From contig NZ_JAGXJY010000004.1 of the NCBI RefSeq assembly GCF_019091085.1, forward strand, positions 1 to 64,000: DNA of 64,000 nt. The letters run 5' to 3'. Below the pieces are notes generated by a model. That model was not told the origin of the DNA, ran no database searches, and saw only the letters and a list, made by a program, of their open reading frames with translations. Shown here piece by piece: positions 16,401 through 25,728 of the stretch; the first letter of the stretch is position 1, and every line of letters starts with the position of its first letter. The DNA comes from Mesorhizobium sp. GbtcB19 (GTDB taxonomy: Bacteria; Pseudomonadota; Alphaproteobacteria; Rhizobiales; Rhizobiaceae). Both the position numbers and the translations under genes were made by a program.

Positions 16401-17525
16401 ATGCTCGACCCGATCGTGAACTTCTTCACCCGGATCTTCCAATGGATCGGCCGCGGCATCGGCTTCATCATCGGTATCATCCTGTGGCCGTTCATGTGGG
16501 TTGGCCGCTGGTATGGCCAGCGCGGTTGGATCCTCAAGGCCGTCGTCGGCCTCGCCCTTCTGGTGCTGATCGGCCTTTACGCCAATTTCTTCTACGCCAC
16601 CCAGTGGTGGAACAATTTCGATCCGAACTATCCCGATAAGTACACCTTCGAGAAGCGAAACGTGTCGGCCGGCGAGCAGGTTTCGGCTGGCACCGGCACC
16701 GATACGGCCAAGACCTGCGGCAACTCGGCGATCGCCCAGGTGGCGGCCGACCTGACGGACTTCAACGTCAACCAGAATGCCTGGATCTCGTCGATGATCC
16801 TGTACAAGCTCGGCCTGTTCAGCATCAACTGGGACGACACGCCGTGGATGGACAACAAGGCGTCCTTCCAGCGCGGCATCAACCAGGCGGTGCGGCGCAC
16901 CGCGACCGAGCTTGCCGACAATCTCGGCCGCGTGCGCACCACCTCGCAGATCGACGCCGACCTGCAGGACGCGCGCGGCAATCTGCAGTTCGACGAATAC
17001 ACCTGGTATTTCGGCCTTAACCCGTTCGGCCCCAAGACGCCGACGCCGAGCTACTATCGCGACGCGGTGCGCAAGCTGCGCTCCTTCAACGCCCGGCTCG
17101 CCACCTGCCAGGCGACCTTCGACGCCCGCGCCGACAATCTGAAGCAATATATCGACCGCATCTCCTCGGATATCGGCTCGACCTCGGCGATCCTCAAGGA
17201 GCGCGCCGAAAACCACAATAATGGCTGGTTCGATACCCGGGCCGACGATCGTTTCTGGTTCGCCTATGGCCAGCTCTACGCCTATTACGGCCTGATGAAG
17301 GGTGCCCAGGCCGACTTCGACGACGTGATCAAGGAAAAGCACCTGCAGAGCCTGTGGGACACGATGGACGCACAGTTCGTCTCGGCGCTGCGCATCCAGC
17401 CTTTCATCATCGCCAATGGCCGCGAGGATGGCTGGCTGTTGCCGACGCATCTGACGACCATGGGCTTCTATATCCTCAGGGTGCGCTCCAACATGGTCGA
17501 GATCAGCAACGTGCTGACGCAGTAA
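16401..17525 (+). CDS. DUF2333-like membrane-anchored protein
   Basis: 374 residues. The N-terminal 60 residues hold hydrophobic stretches (GFIIGIILWPFMWVG and VVGLALLVLIGLYANFF) that anchor it in the inner membrane. The remaining 310 residues are probably periplasmic, with aromatic-rich motifs such as NNGWFDTRADDRFWFAYG. The AAGGGGG site supports ATG 16401. It closes the AAA+ module and would be its only obvious membrane component, so it may dock the cytosolic proteins at the envelope. DUF2333 membership is from memory; function unknown. Confidence 0.75.
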   Translation: MLDPIVNFFTRIFQWIGRGIGFIIGIILWPFMWVGRWYGQRGWILKAVVGLALLVLIGLYANFFYATQWWNNFDPNYPDKYTFEKRNVSAGEQVSAGTGTDTAKTCGNSAIAQVAADLTDFNVNQNAWISSMILYKLGLFSINWDDTPWMDNKASFQRGINQAVRRTATELADNLGRVRTTSQIDADLQDARGNLQFDEYTWYFGLNPFGPKTPTPSYYRDAVRKLRSFNARLATCQATFDARADNLKQYIDRISSDIGSTSAILKERAENHNNGWFDTRADDRFWFAYGQLYAYYGLMKGAQADFDDVIKEKHLQSLWDTMDAQFVSALRIQPFIIANGREDGWLLPTHLTTMGFYILRVRSNMVEISNVLTQ

Positions 17526-17845
17526 GGCTGGCGTCCGTCAGTCGGGGCGATGGCGGATTTGCGCCTTCGCCCCTGTCGCTTTTCGCGCATTGGGCGGCTG
17601 TTTTGAGACGGCGGAGCAGCCGCCGCTCTGGCTTCTATACGCCGCAAGCGACCGGGCGCCCAAGACCCGAAGCGGGTCGAACCGGGAACAGTAATATTCT
17701 TTCTTTACAGGAAACATAGTTGCATGAAAGTTGACGCCTGGGCCGCGACAGGGTTAGAAAATGCCCCTGCGCCCGTGCGGCGTTTCGAACATGCACAATT
17801 GATCAAAACCGTCCCTTCCAACGCCCAATCCAGAGGAAAGCCGTC
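17526..17845. other. 320-bp gap after the AAA+ module, with a hairpin
   Basis: A stem at 17544-17573 (GGGGCGA/TCGCCCC with inner GGCG/CGCC) followed by a short T-run may terminate the preceding operon. The rest should contain the fhs promoter. No gene or further repeat is convincing here. Confidence 0.45.
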
Positions 17846-19525
17846 ATGGCCGAAGTGAAGTCCGACATCGAGATCGCCCGCGCCGCGAAAAAGAAACAGA
17901 TTCAGGAGATCGGCGCCAAGATCGGCATCCCGAACGAGCATCTGCTCCCCTATGGCCATGACAAGGCGAAGGTCTCGGCCGAATTCATCAAGTCGGTGAA
18001 GGGCAACAAGGACGGCAAGCTGATCCTGGTCACCGCCATCAACCCGACGCCGGCCGGCGAAGGCAAGACGACCACCACGGTCGGCCTCGGCGACGGCCTG
18101 AACCGCATCGGCAAGAAGGCGATCGTCTGCATCCGCGAAGCCTCGCTCGGCCCGAATTTCGGCGTCAAGGGCGGCGCCGCCGGCGGCGGTTACGCGCAGG
18201 TGGTGCCGATGGAGGACATGAACCTCCACTTTACCGGCGACTTCCACGCCATCACCACGGCGCACAACCTGCTTTCGGCGCTGATCGACAACCACATCTA
18301 CTGGGGCAACGAGCTCGGCATCGACACCCGCCGCGTCGCCTGGCGCCGCGTCATGGACATGAACGACCGGGCGCTGCGCGAGATCATCTGCTCGCTCGGC
18401 GGCGTCGCCAACGGTTATCCGCGTGAAGCCGGCTTCGACATCACCGTCGCCTCGGAAGTGATGGCGATCCTGTGCCTCGCCACCGACCTCAAGGACCTCG
18501 AAAAGCGCCTCGGCGACATCATCGTCGCCTATCGCCGCGACAAGACGCCGGTCTTTGCCCGTGACCTCAAGGCCGACGGCGCCATGGCGGTCCTGCTCAA
18601 GGACGCCATGCAGCCGAACCTCGTGCAGACGTTGGAGAACAACCCGGCCTTCGTGCATGGCGGCCCGTTCGCCAACATCGCGCATGGCTGCAACTCGGTC
18701 GTCGCCACCACGACGGCGCTGAAGCTTGCCGACTATGTGGTGACCGAAGCCGGCTTCGGCGCCGATCTGGGCGCTGAAAAATTCTTCGACATCAAGTGCC
18801 GCAAGGCCGGCCTGAAGCCGTCCGCGGCCGTCATCGTCGCCACCGTGCGCGCAATGAAGATGAATGGCGGCGTCAAGAAGGAAGACCTCGGCAAGGAAAA
18901 CATCGAGGCGGTCAAGAAGGGCTGTCTAAACCTCGGCCGCCACATCGAGAACGTGAAGCAGTTCGGCGTGCCGGCGGTGGTGGCGATCAACCACTTCACC
19001 ACCGACACCGAGACCGAGATCCAGGCGATGAAGGATTTCGTCAAGGCGCAGGGCGCTGAGGCGATCCTGTGCAAGCACTGGGCGCAAGGCTCGGCCGGCA
19101 TCGAGGACCTGGCCAGGAAGGTCGTCGAGATCGCCGAATCCGGCGCCTCGCAGTTCTCGCCGCTCTATCCGGACGAGATGCCGCTGTTCGAGAAGGTCAA
19201 CACCATCGTCAAGCGCATCTATCGCGGCGACGAGGCGATCGCCGACAAGTCGGTGCGCGACCAACTGCATGCCTGGGAACAGGCCGGCTACGGCAATTTG
19301 CCGGTCTGCATGGCCAAGACGCAATATTCCTTCTCGACCGACCCGAACCTGCGCGGCGCGCCGACCGGCCACACCGTGCCGGTGCGCGAGGTCAGGCTCT
19401 CGGCCGGCGCCGGTTTCGTCGTCATCATCTGCGGCGAGGTCATGACCATGCCAGGCCTGCCGAGCAAGCCGTCGTCGGAGAAGATCTTCCTGAACGAGCA
19501 GGGTCAGATCGAAGGCCTGTTCTAA
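17846..19525 (+). CDS. fhs: Formate-tetrahydrofolate ligase
   Basis: A 559-residue cytosolic enzyme that makes 10-formyl-THF from formate, THF and ATP, feeding purine and one-carbon metabolism. The P-loop TPAGEGKTT is at 68-76, followed by the family sequence [16 protein letters not shown]. Length and collinearity match bacterial FTHFS throughout, ending [18 protein letters not shown]. The GAGGAAA site supports ATG 17846. It appears monocistronic, with a strong terminator 25 bp downstream. Confidence 0.97.
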   Translation: MAEVKSDIEIARAAKKKQIQEIGAKIGIPNEHLLPYGHDKAKVSAEFIKSVKGNKDGKLILVTAINPTPAGEGKTTTTVGLGDGLNRIGKKAIVCIREASLGPNFGVKGGAAGGGYAQVVPMEDMNLHFTGDFHAITTAHNLLSALIDNHIYWGNELGIDTRRVAWRRVMDMNDRALREIICSLGGVANGYPREAGFDITVASEVMAILCLATDLKDLEKRLGDIIVAYRRDKTPVFARDLKADGAMAVLLKDAMQPNLVQTLENNPAFVHGGPFANIAHGCNSVVATTTALKLADYVVTEAGFGADLGAEKFFDIKCRKAGLKPSAAVIVATVRAMKMNGGVKKEDLGKENIEAVKKGCLNLGRHIENVKQFGVPAVVAINHFTTDTETEIQAMKDFVKAQGAEAILCKHWAQGSAGIEDLARKVVEIAESGASQFSPLYPDEMPLFEKVNTIVKRIYRGDEAIADKSVRDQLHAWEQAGYGNLPVCMAKTQYSFSTDPNLRGAPTGHTVPVREVRLSAGAGFVVIICGEVMTMPGLPSKPSSEKIFLNEQGQIEGLF

Positions 19526-19549
19526 GACCGTTCAACAGACAGAAAATGA

Positions 19550-19579
19550 AAGGGCGTCGCTGTGGCGGCGCCCTTTTTT
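19550..19579 (+). terminator. Intrinsic terminator after fhs
   Basis: A 9-bp stem (GGGCGTCGC/GCGGCGCCC, one wobble pair) with a 4-nt loop and six T residues follows the fhs stop by 25 bp. The next gene is convergent and ends at 19591, so the hairpin separates opposing transcripts. Confidence 0.75.
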
Positions 19580-19590
19580 GCTTGCGCTTT

Positions 19591-20904
19591 TCAGGCCACC
19601 GTCGAGGTGCCGAACTTCTTGATGCCGGCAACCGACATCGAGACGAACTGGTCGAGGATGGTGAAGAAGATATCCAGGCTGAAGCCAAACAGGAAGGCGA
19701 AGGTGAACAGGCTGAAGCCTATGCCGGTGACCTCGCCGCCAAGCTTGGTGCCCGGCGCCATGAACCAGGCCAGGATCATGCCGGCCAGGGCGCCGAGCGC
19801 GATGCGGTGGATAAGCCTCGCCAACGGCGGATTGGGCAACAGCGGATTGAGGATCATGCGCATGTGGAACATGATGCCGCCAAGCGCGCCGTAGAGCGCC
19901 GGCAGGATCCACAGCGCATAAGGGCTGAGCACCTCGCCCAGCGTCTTGGCCTGCAATGTCAGCGTCGAGATCGAGTTCGGCGTGATCGTGATGACGCCTT
20001 CGCATTGCAGGTTGCGCGTCGCCTCCTCGAAATCCGCGTTCACGTCCTCGACCCCGCCCGCCGTGCCGGTGGCGCTGACGACCTCGGTCTTGGGTTGGCC
20101 GTTGTCGCCATTCTTGCAGTCGAAATCCGATTGTTTGAGCGGCTGGCTGCTTTCAGCCCCGCTTTGCTGCTGTGCCAGCGCGACCTGCTGGTTGCAGAAC
20201 TGGTTTATCGCCATCTGCCTCGGGTTCGAGAAATCGAGTGGCGCGCCGGCCTTGGCGGCGGAGGCGGAGATCTTGCAATAGGCCCACTCCATGCCCCAGA
20301 TCGGGAACGGCGCCTCCTGCGTCATGAACCCTTGCGCCCTCACCAGCAGCGAGGAAAAGCGCTGGTCGAGCGAATGCAAATTGTCGACGGAATTGTAGTA
20401 GGCGTCCTTGAGCAGCGTCAGGTCGGTCGTCGATGCCGGCTGCGTCGTGGCCGAACTCAGCTGTTTCTTGGTTGCCCAGACCTGCCGGATCGATTGTCCG
20501 AACCGGGCGCTGAAATCGTTGTTGTCGATCTCCTGCAGCTCGGCGCTGATCGACACGCCCCTGTTGTACACATAGGTCAGCTTGCCGATGATGATCATCA
20601 TCGTCACCGACAGCGCCACGAGGAAATAGGTCGCAAGCGCGGTGCGGCGCGACATGTCGCCTGGCGACCAGCCGGTGCGCAGTGCGGCCAGGGTGGAGAA
20701 CGGCACTGTGCTGGAACAGTCGTTGAGCACCGACTGCAGTTTCACCACCTCGGGCTGGCTTGCCGTCACATCGGTCAGCTTTTCCGCATCGCCGATCGCC
20801 GCGAACAGCGCGCTGTCCTTGAACACGCCGTAGCGGCCATAGCCGGCGACCAGCTTCGCATCCGCCAGCAGGCCGGAGACAAGAGGATCGTGGGATGCCG
20901 TCAT
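19591..20904 (-). CDS. Uncharacterised multi-pass membrane protein
   Basis: 437 residues, not recognised. An N-terminal soluble part (1-75) precedes a helix (ALATYFLVALSVTMMIIIG). A central extracytoplasmic domain of about 230 residues has several Cys (e.g. ECEGV-type QCEG, FDCKNGD) that could pair. At least three C-terminal helices follow (YALWILPALYGALGGIMF; LGALAGMILAWFM; FTFAFLFGFSLDIFFTIL). A GGAGGG site supports the start. Length rules out a simple transporter family I know. A small secreted protein gene lies 16 bp upstream on the same strand and may be co-transcribed. Confidence 0.75.
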   Translation of the reverse strand: MTASHDPLVSGLLADAKLVAGYGRYGVFKDSALFAAIGDAEKLTDVTASQPEVVKLQSVLNDCSSTVPFSTLAALRTGWSPGDMSRRTALATYFLVALSVTMMIIIGKLTYVYNRGVSISAELQEIDNNDFSARFGQSIRQVWATKKQLSSATTQPASTTDLTLLKDAYYNSVDNLHSLDQRFSSLLVRAQGFMTQEAPFPIWGMEWAYCKISASAAKAGAPLDFSNPRQMAINQFCNQQVALAQQQSGAESSQPLKQSDFDCKNGDNGQPKTEVVSATGTAGGVEDVNADFEEATRNLQCEGVITITPNSISTLTLQAKTLGEVLSPYALWILPALYGALGGIMFHMRMILNPLLPNPPLARLIHRIALGALAGMILAWFMAPGTKLGGEVTGIGFSLFTFAFLFGFSLDIFFTILDQFVSMSVAGIKKFGTSTVA

Positions 20905-20920
20905 CTCAGCCCTCCGACGA

Positions 20921-21136
20921 CTAGCCCAGATAGCCCGGCACGAAGCCATATTGCGACGGGCATCCGCAGGGATAACCGGGAGGCCCCGGCGGCTGCGCCC
21001 AGCACCAGAAGAATTGCGTGAAGCAGATCGTTCCCGGCGCGTGCGGCGGAACTTGCGCGAAGGCGGGCCAAGGCAATAGCGCGGCGCTGGCAGCGAGAGC
21101 CAGAACGAGGACAGTTCTTGCGACGCGCGCTTTCAC
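20921..21136 (-). CDS. Small secreted Cys/aromatic/Pro-rich protein
   Basis: 71 residues starting with GTG at 21136 after a GGGGCTGAA stretch. A signal peptide of about 27 residues ends AFAQ. The mature 44 residues are rich in Pro, Gly, Phe, Trp and Cys (FTQFFWCWAQPPGPPG, PCGCPSQYG). It is upstream of, and probably co-transcribed with, the large membrane protein. No known family. The strong signal peptide and unusual composition argue that the gene is real. Confidence 0.6.
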   Translation of the reverse strand: MKARVARTVLVLALAASAALLPWPAFAQVPPHAPGTICFTQFFWCWAQPPGPPGYPCGCPSQYGFVPGYLG

Positions 21137-21294
21137 TTCAGCCCCCAGCCACCCGCGCTAACCTCAAAGCAGCGTGACTCTCGGGAAGAATAGGACCGAT
21201 TTCTGTGAAATGGATCACGTCTTCTTGGAATATGGTTAAGCTCAAAAGGCGCCGCATCGCTACGGCGCCTCCCGCTGGCCCGGAGCTGCGCGAT

Positions 21295-21936
21295 TCAGGC
21301 AGCGTTTCGCTTCAAGGCCCGCTGGTTCGAGGCGTAGATCGTGTCGCGCTCCGGCAACTTGCCGGTCTTCAGGCAATCGATCCAGTCCGCGGTCTTCAGC
21401 ACCGCGGCGAAGCGCGACTGCAGGATGACGCTCACCACCCGATGGATATCCTCGGCCGAGGCATAGCCGGCGCTGTTGACATAGGGCACCGAGCCACTGG
21501 CATCGGACAAAAACTCGACGGCAAAGCCCATATGGACGGCATGGATGATGGTCGACAGATCGCAATTGTGGGTCATGTAGCCGACGACCGCGATCGTATC
21601 GATTTCATTGGCGCGCAGCCAGGCCTCCAGGTCCGTGCCGGTGAAAGCCGACGGCAGCGTCTTTTCGACATAATGGTCGCGGCCACGCCTGGCGATCTCG
21701 GGATGCAGTTCGCCGCCGTGGCTGCCCTTTGCGAAGATCGGCGAGGTCTCGGGCGCCATCTGCTTGATGACGACGACCTTGATGCCGGCCGCCGTCGCAG
21801 CATCCATGGCCCGCGCCACATTGGCGACGGTCTCGGCGAAGGGCGGATGCTGGATTGCGAGATTGCCGCCATTGTAATCGTTCTGAACGTCGACGACGAC
21901 AAGCGCGCGGCGTGGCTGGGTGGCTGGTGCTGACAT
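21295..21936 (-). CDS. Isochorismatase-family cysteine hydrolase
   Basis: A 213-residue cytosolic hydrolase. The catalytic triad candidates are D16 (VVDVQND), a Lys in the VEKTLPSAF region and C125 in THNCDLST. Family members cleave isochorismate, nicotinamide or amide bonds; the substrate here is unknown. The start has an AAGGAA site. It is divergent from a GlxA/AraC-type regulator 127 bp away, so induction by that regulator is likely. Confidence 0.88.
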   Translation of the reverse strand: MSAPATQPRRALVVVDVQNDYNGGNLAIQHPPFAETVANVARAMDAATAAGIKVVVIKQMAPETSPIFAKGSHGGELHPEIARRGRDHYVEKTLPSAFTGTDLEAWLRANEIDTIAVVGYMTHNCDLSTIIHAVHMGFAVEFLSDASGSVPYVNSAGYASAEDIHRVVSVILQSRFAAVLKTADWIDCLKTGKLPERDTIYASNQRALKRNAA

Positions 21937-22063
21937 GGCGGTTTCCTTTCGACCGGGTTGATAGGTCGAAGCTAGGCGGATGCTTCGGTTCCAGAAAGTG
22001 TCCCGATTGACATCATTCGAAAGAATTGGGACATTCGTCATTCAACCCCAGACGAAGTCAGCC

Positions 22064-23041
22064 ATGAAGAATCCGATCATCGCCGCCGTCGCCTTCGACG
22101 GCATCAGCCCCTTCCACCTCTCCGTGCCTTGCCTGGTGTTCGGCGCGGACCGCACCAAGCTTGGCCTGCCGCGCTTCGACTTCCGCGTCTGCGCGATGGA
22201 GGAAGGACCCATCCATACCGATGCCGGTTTGAGCATCGTCGTGCCGCATGGGCTTGCCGCGCTCGACCAGGCCGACATCGTCATCATTCCCAGCTGGAAG
22301 GATCTCGAAGCGCCTCTGGCCGCGCCGTTCAAGGATGCGCTGCAACGCGCCCATCGGCGCGGCGCGCTGATCGTGGGCTTGTGCCTCGGCACCTTCGCCA
22401 TCGCCGGCGCCGGCCTGCTCGCGGGGAGAAAGGCAACCACCCACTGGGCCTACACGGACCAGTTGCAGGCGCTGCATCCGGACCTCGCGATCGACGCGGA
22501 CGTGCTTTATGTCGACGACGGCGACATCATCACCTCCGCCGGCGTCGCCGCCGGGCTCGACTGCTGCCTGCACATCGTGCGCGCCCGCTATGGCGCCGAG
22601 GCAGCACTGCGGCTCGCCCGGCACGTCGTGCTGTCGCCGCACCGGCAGGGCGGCCAGGCGCAGTTCATCGAGCGTCCGGTTGCGCCGACGCCAAATGCGG
22701 ACCGGTTCACGCACGCTCTTGACCAGGTACGGGCAACGCTCGACGAACCGCACAGTCTCGACAGCGTCGCCGAGATGGCCGTGCTTACCCGCCGCACCTT
22801 CACGCGCCGCTTCCAGAAGTCGATCGGCACCAGTTTCGGCGACTGGCTTGCCGACCAGCGTGTCGCGCTGGCGCAAAGGTTGCTGGAGCAGACGGACAAG
22901 TCGATGGATATGGTGGCCTTCGAAGCCGGCTTCGGCAGCGCCACCTCGCTGCGCCAGCATTTCGCCTCAAGGCTCAGAACCTCGCCGATGCAGTACCGGC
23001 GGGAGTTTTCCAAAACCGCGGGCGCGCTCAGCGCGGCGTGA
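22064..23041 (+). CDS. GlxA-family AraC-type transcriptional regulator
   Basis: 325 residues. The N-terminal DJ-1/PfpI-like domain (about 1-170, with GLCLGTFAIAGAGLLAGRKATTHW) is thought to sense small molecules in this family. The C-terminal AraC domain (about 220-320) has two HTH motifs (LDSVAEMAVLTRRTFTRRF; MVAFEAGFGSATSLRQHF). It is divergent from the isochorismatase-family hydrolase, its probable target. Its 3' end overlaps the convergent acetyltransferase gene by 14 bp. Confidence 0.9.
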   Translation: MKNPIIAAVAFDGISPFHLSVPCLVFGADRTKLGLPRFDFRVCAMEEGPIHTDAGLSIVVPHGLAALDQADIVIIPSWKDLEAPLAAPFKDALQRAHRRGALIVGLCLGTFAIAGAGLLAGRKATTHWAYTDQLQALHPDLAIDADVLYVDDGDIITSAGVAAGLDCCLHIVRARYGAEAALRLARHVVLSPHRQGGQAQFIERPVAPTPNADRFTHALDQVRATLDEPHSLDSVAEMAVLTRRTFTRRFQKSIGTSFGDWLADQRVALAQRLLEQTDKSMDMVAFEAGFGSATSLRQHFASRLRTSPMQYRREFSKTAGALSAA

Positions 23042-23585
23042 CCACCCGCGCCGGGTTGCCCACGACGGTCGTATTGGCCGCAACATCGCGCGTCACTACC
23101 GCGCCTGCCCCGACGATAGCGCCCTCGCCTATGCTGACGCCGGCCAGGATGATCGCGCTGCCGCCGATCCAGGCATTGTCGCCGATCGTCACCGGCTTGG
23201 CGATCTCCAGTCCGGCCAGCCGTCCAGTGGCTTCGCGATGATGCTCGGCGCAATAGATCTGCACATTCGGCCCGAGCAGCGTCCCCTTGCCGATGCGCAC
23301 CGGCGCGGTGTCGAGGATGGTGCAGTCGGCATTGAGGAAGGCGCGGTCGCCGAGGAACAGGTTGAAGCCATAGGCGCAATGGAACGGCGCTTCGATGCGC
23401 GCCCCCTCGCCCGCGCCGCTGAGCAGCGCCCGCAAGGCCGGGGCGATATTGCCGCGCTGCCGCGGCGGCAGGTTGTTGTGCTCGAACAGAGCATCGCGCG
23501 CGGCAACGCGCAGCGCCTCCAGCTCGTCGTCGATGCAGGTGTACCATTCGCCCGCCGTCATCTTCGCTCGTTCACTTGTGGTCAT
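23028..23585 (-). CDS. Maa/LacA/NodL-type sugar O-acetyltransferase
   Basis: A 185-residue trimeric left-handed beta-helix acetyltransferase using acetyl-CoA. The N-terminal MTAGEWYTCIDDEL segment is typical of maltose/galactoside O-acetyltransferases; hexapeptide repeats run from about 70 to 180, with the catalytic His in YCAEHHRE and a VVGNPARVV end. A GGGAGGCGC site supports the start. NodL belongs to this family, but no nod genes are nearby, so a housekeeping or surface-sugar role is more likely. Confidence 0.9.
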   Translation of the reverse strand: MTTSERAKMTAGEWYTCIDDELEALRVAARDALFEHNNLPPRQRGNIAPALRALLSGAGEGARIEAPFHCAYGFNLFLGDRAFLNADCTILDTAPVRIGKGTLLGPNVQIYCAEHHREATGRLAGLEIAKPVTIGDNAWIGGSAIILAGVSIGEGAIVGAGAVVTRDVAANTTVVGNPARVVTPR

Positions 23586-23632
23586 GGCGCGCCTCCCGCT
23601 TTGTCTGCTGCCAAAGCATAATCCATCCCTAG

Positions 23633-23679
23633 AGCATGATGCCGAAAAGTGTGGAGCGGTTTTCGGTCGACATCATGCT
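23633..23679. repeat. Single palindrome of the AAAAGTG..GCGGTTTT family
   Basis: The arms AGCATGATG (23633-23641) and CATCATGCT (23671-23679) enclose CCGAAAAGTGTGGAGCGGTTTTCGG. This is the first half of the two-part repeat seen elsewhere, without a second palindrome. Confidence 0.85.
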
Positions 23680-23776
23680 TCCTCCCCTCGACTCAAAAGC
23701 CCGTGGTCAAACGCCCGGCCTATGCTAGCCTGCCTTTGCCGGAACCTGCGAGGTTCCGATTTTGAGGGGGTCATTC

Positions 23777-24238
23777 ATGCTTTACCTGCTTGCGCTGCTG
23801 ATAGGTGTCATTGCCGGCCTGCGCGCCATGACCGCGCCCGCCGCCGTCGCCTGGGGCTCATATCTCGGCTGGCTGCCGGTCACGGGCACCTGGGCGAGCT
23901 TCATGGGCCACTGGATCGCCGTCGGCATCTTCACCATTCTCGCCATCGTCGAGCTCGTCACCGACCAGTTGCCGTCGACGCCGAGCCGCAAGGTGCCGCA
24001 GCAGTTCGGCGCCCGTATCGTCACGGGCGCCTTCACCGGCGCGGTCATCGGCGCGACCGGCGGCGCCACCATCGGCGGGCTCATCGCCGGCGCGATCGGC
24101 GCGGTGATCGGCACGCTGGGCGGCGCCGAGGCGCGCGGCAGGCTGGCCGCCGCCTTCGGCAAGGATCCGCCCGCCGCCTTCATCGAGGACGCGGTTGCGA
24201 TCATCGGCGGGCTGCTGATCGTGGCTGCCGTCGCATGA
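23777..24238 (+). CDS. DUF4126-type small membrane protein
   Basis: 153 residues. The start at 23777 follows GAGGGGG. It is strongly hydrophobic and glycine-rich, with an N-terminal helix (LYLLALLIGVIAGLRAM), a second near WIAVGIFTILAIVELV and Gly-rich helices (AVIGATGGATIGGLIAGAIGAVIGTLGG) that recall glycine-zipper packing. Its stop overlaps the next start by 4 nt (ATGA), so it is coupled to a flavin disulfide reductase. The function of the family is unknown to me. Confidence 0.75.
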   Translation: MLYLLALLIGVIAGLRAMTAPAAVAWGSYLGWLPVTGTWASFMGHWIAVGIFTILAIVELVTDQLPSTPSRKVPQQFGARIVTGAFTGAVIGATGGATIGGLIAGAIGAVIGTLGGAEARGRLAAAFGKDPPAAFIEDAVAIIGGLLIVAAVA

Positions 24239-25611
24239 GCGCGAAAGCCTTCGACGCCATCGTCATCGGCGCCGGCCAGGCCGGCACGCCGCTCGCCGGC
24301 CGGCTCAATGCCGCCGGCATGAGCGTGGCGCTGATCGAGCGCAAGCTGGTCGGCGGCACCTGCGTCAACACCGGCTGCATCCCGACCAAGACGATGGTGG
24401 CGAGCGCCTATGCCGCCCACCTCGCCCGCCGCGCCGCCGACTATGGCGTGACGGTGTCCGGTCCCGTCGGTGTCGACTACAAAGCGATCAAGGCGCGCAA
24501 GGACAAGGTGTCGGGCGCTTCCCGCACCGGGCTGGAGACCTGGATCGCGGGCATGGAGAAGTGCTCGCTCTATCGCGGCCATGCACGCTTCGAATCTGCC
24601 GAGACCGTGCGCGTCGGTGACGAGCTGCTGACCGCGCCGAAGATATTCCTCAACACCGGGGGGCGCGCCTCCGTGCCCGACCTGCCCGGCGTTCACGATA
24701 TCCCCTATCTCACCAATTCCTCGATGATGGACCTCGATGTGCTGCCCGGCCATCTGGTCGTCGTCGGCGGCAGCTACATCTCGCTCGAATTCGCGCAGAT
24801 GTTCCGTCGCTTCGGCTCCGAGGTGACGGTGATCGAGAAAGCGCCGCGGCTGACCGGGCGCGAGGACGAGGACACGTCGGCGGCCATCCGGTCCATCCTC
24901 GAAAACGAAGGCATCGCGGTCCATGTCGGGGCCGACGAGATCGCGTTTGCGAGGGAAGGCAATGGGATCGCCGTCACCTTCTCCGCCGGCAAGGTGCCGG
25001 CGGTCGGCTCGCATGTTCTGCTGGCGCTCGGCCGGGTGCCCAACACCGACGATCTCGGCCTCGACAAGGCCGGCGTCGCGGTCGACCAGCGCGGCTTCAT
25101 CGTCGTCGACGACCAGTTGCGCACCAATGTTCCCGGCATCTGGGCCATGGGTGACTGCAACGGCAAGGGCGCCTTCACCCACACTTCCTACAACGACTAC
25201 GAGATCGTCGCCGCCAACCTGCTCGACAACGATCCGCGCAAGGTCAGCGACCGCATCGAGGCCTATGCGCTCTATATCGACCCGCCGCTCGGCCGCTGCG
25301 GCATGACGGAGGCGGCGGTCAAGAAATCCGGCCGCCGCGCGCTCGTCGGCCAGCGGCCGATGACGCGTGTCGGCCGCGCCGTCGAGAAGGGCGAGACACA
25401 GGGCTTCATGAAGATCCTGGCCGACGCCGACACCGGCGAGATCCTCGGCTGCTCCGTGCTCGGGCCAGGCGGCGACGAGGCGATCCACTGCGTGCTCGAC
25501 CTCATGTATGCCAAGGCGCCGATCTCGACGCTGGCGCGCGCCATGCACATCCATCCGAATGTCTCGGAACTGCTGCCGACCATTGCCCAGGAGCTGAAAC
25601 CGCTCACCTGA
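24235..25611 (+). CDS. Class I flavin disulfide reductase (mercuric reductase/LPD-like)
   Basis: 458 residues. FAD site IGAGQAGTPLAG near the N-terminus; redox pair in GGTCVNTGCIPTK; NAD(P)H-binding GGSYISLEFAQMF; C-terminal HIHPNVSE provides the His/Glu pair of this superfamily. There is no N-terminal HMA domain and no C-terminal Cys pair as in MerA, so mercury reduction is unlikely. Translational coupling to a DUF4126 membrane protein suggests a membrane-linked redox function. The substrate is unknown. Confidence 0.88.
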   Translation: MSAKAFDAIVIGAGQAGTPLAGRLNAAGMSVALIERKLVGGTCVNTGCIPTKTMVASAYAAHLARRAADYGVTVSGPVGVDYKAIKARKDKVSGASRTGLETWIAGMEKCSLYRGHARFESAETVRVGDELLTAPKIFLNTGGRASVPDLPGVHDIPYLTNSSMMDLDVLPGHLVVVGGSYISLEFAQMFRRFGSEVTVIEKAPRLTGREDEDTSAAIRSILENEGIAVHVGADEIAFAREGNGIAVTFSAGKVPAVGSHVLLALGRVPNTDDLGLDKAGVAVDQRGFIVVDDQLRTNVPGIWAMGDCNGKGAFTHTSYNDYEIVAANLLDNDPRKVSDRIEAYALYIDPPLGRCGMTEAAVKKSGRRALVGQRPMTRVGRAVEKGETQGFMKILADADTGEILGCSVLGPGGDEAIHCVLDLMYAKAPISTLARAMHIHPNVSELLPTIAQELKPLT

Positions 25612-25728
25612 GGGGCTTCAGCGTTCGCCCTTCCATTTCTGCAATGCAGCATTGCAACAATGGCGATTGCGCGCCGGCCGCGTCCACGATCAGTCTGGCG
25701 ACTTGAACCGATTCAGTCCGGACATCCC

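Noticed and set aside
14952..17450. An 832-codon open frame on the minus strand
   Set aside because: Antisense to two genes of the AAA+ module, low-complexity composition (many V, D, R, H) and no domain. Similar long antisense frames at 19069-21021, 38437-40074, 46063-47862, 48252-49940 and 54300-55889 were rejected for the same reason.
24235..25611. Mercuric reductase (merA)
   Set aside because: No HMA domain, no C-terminal Cys pair and no mer genes nearby.
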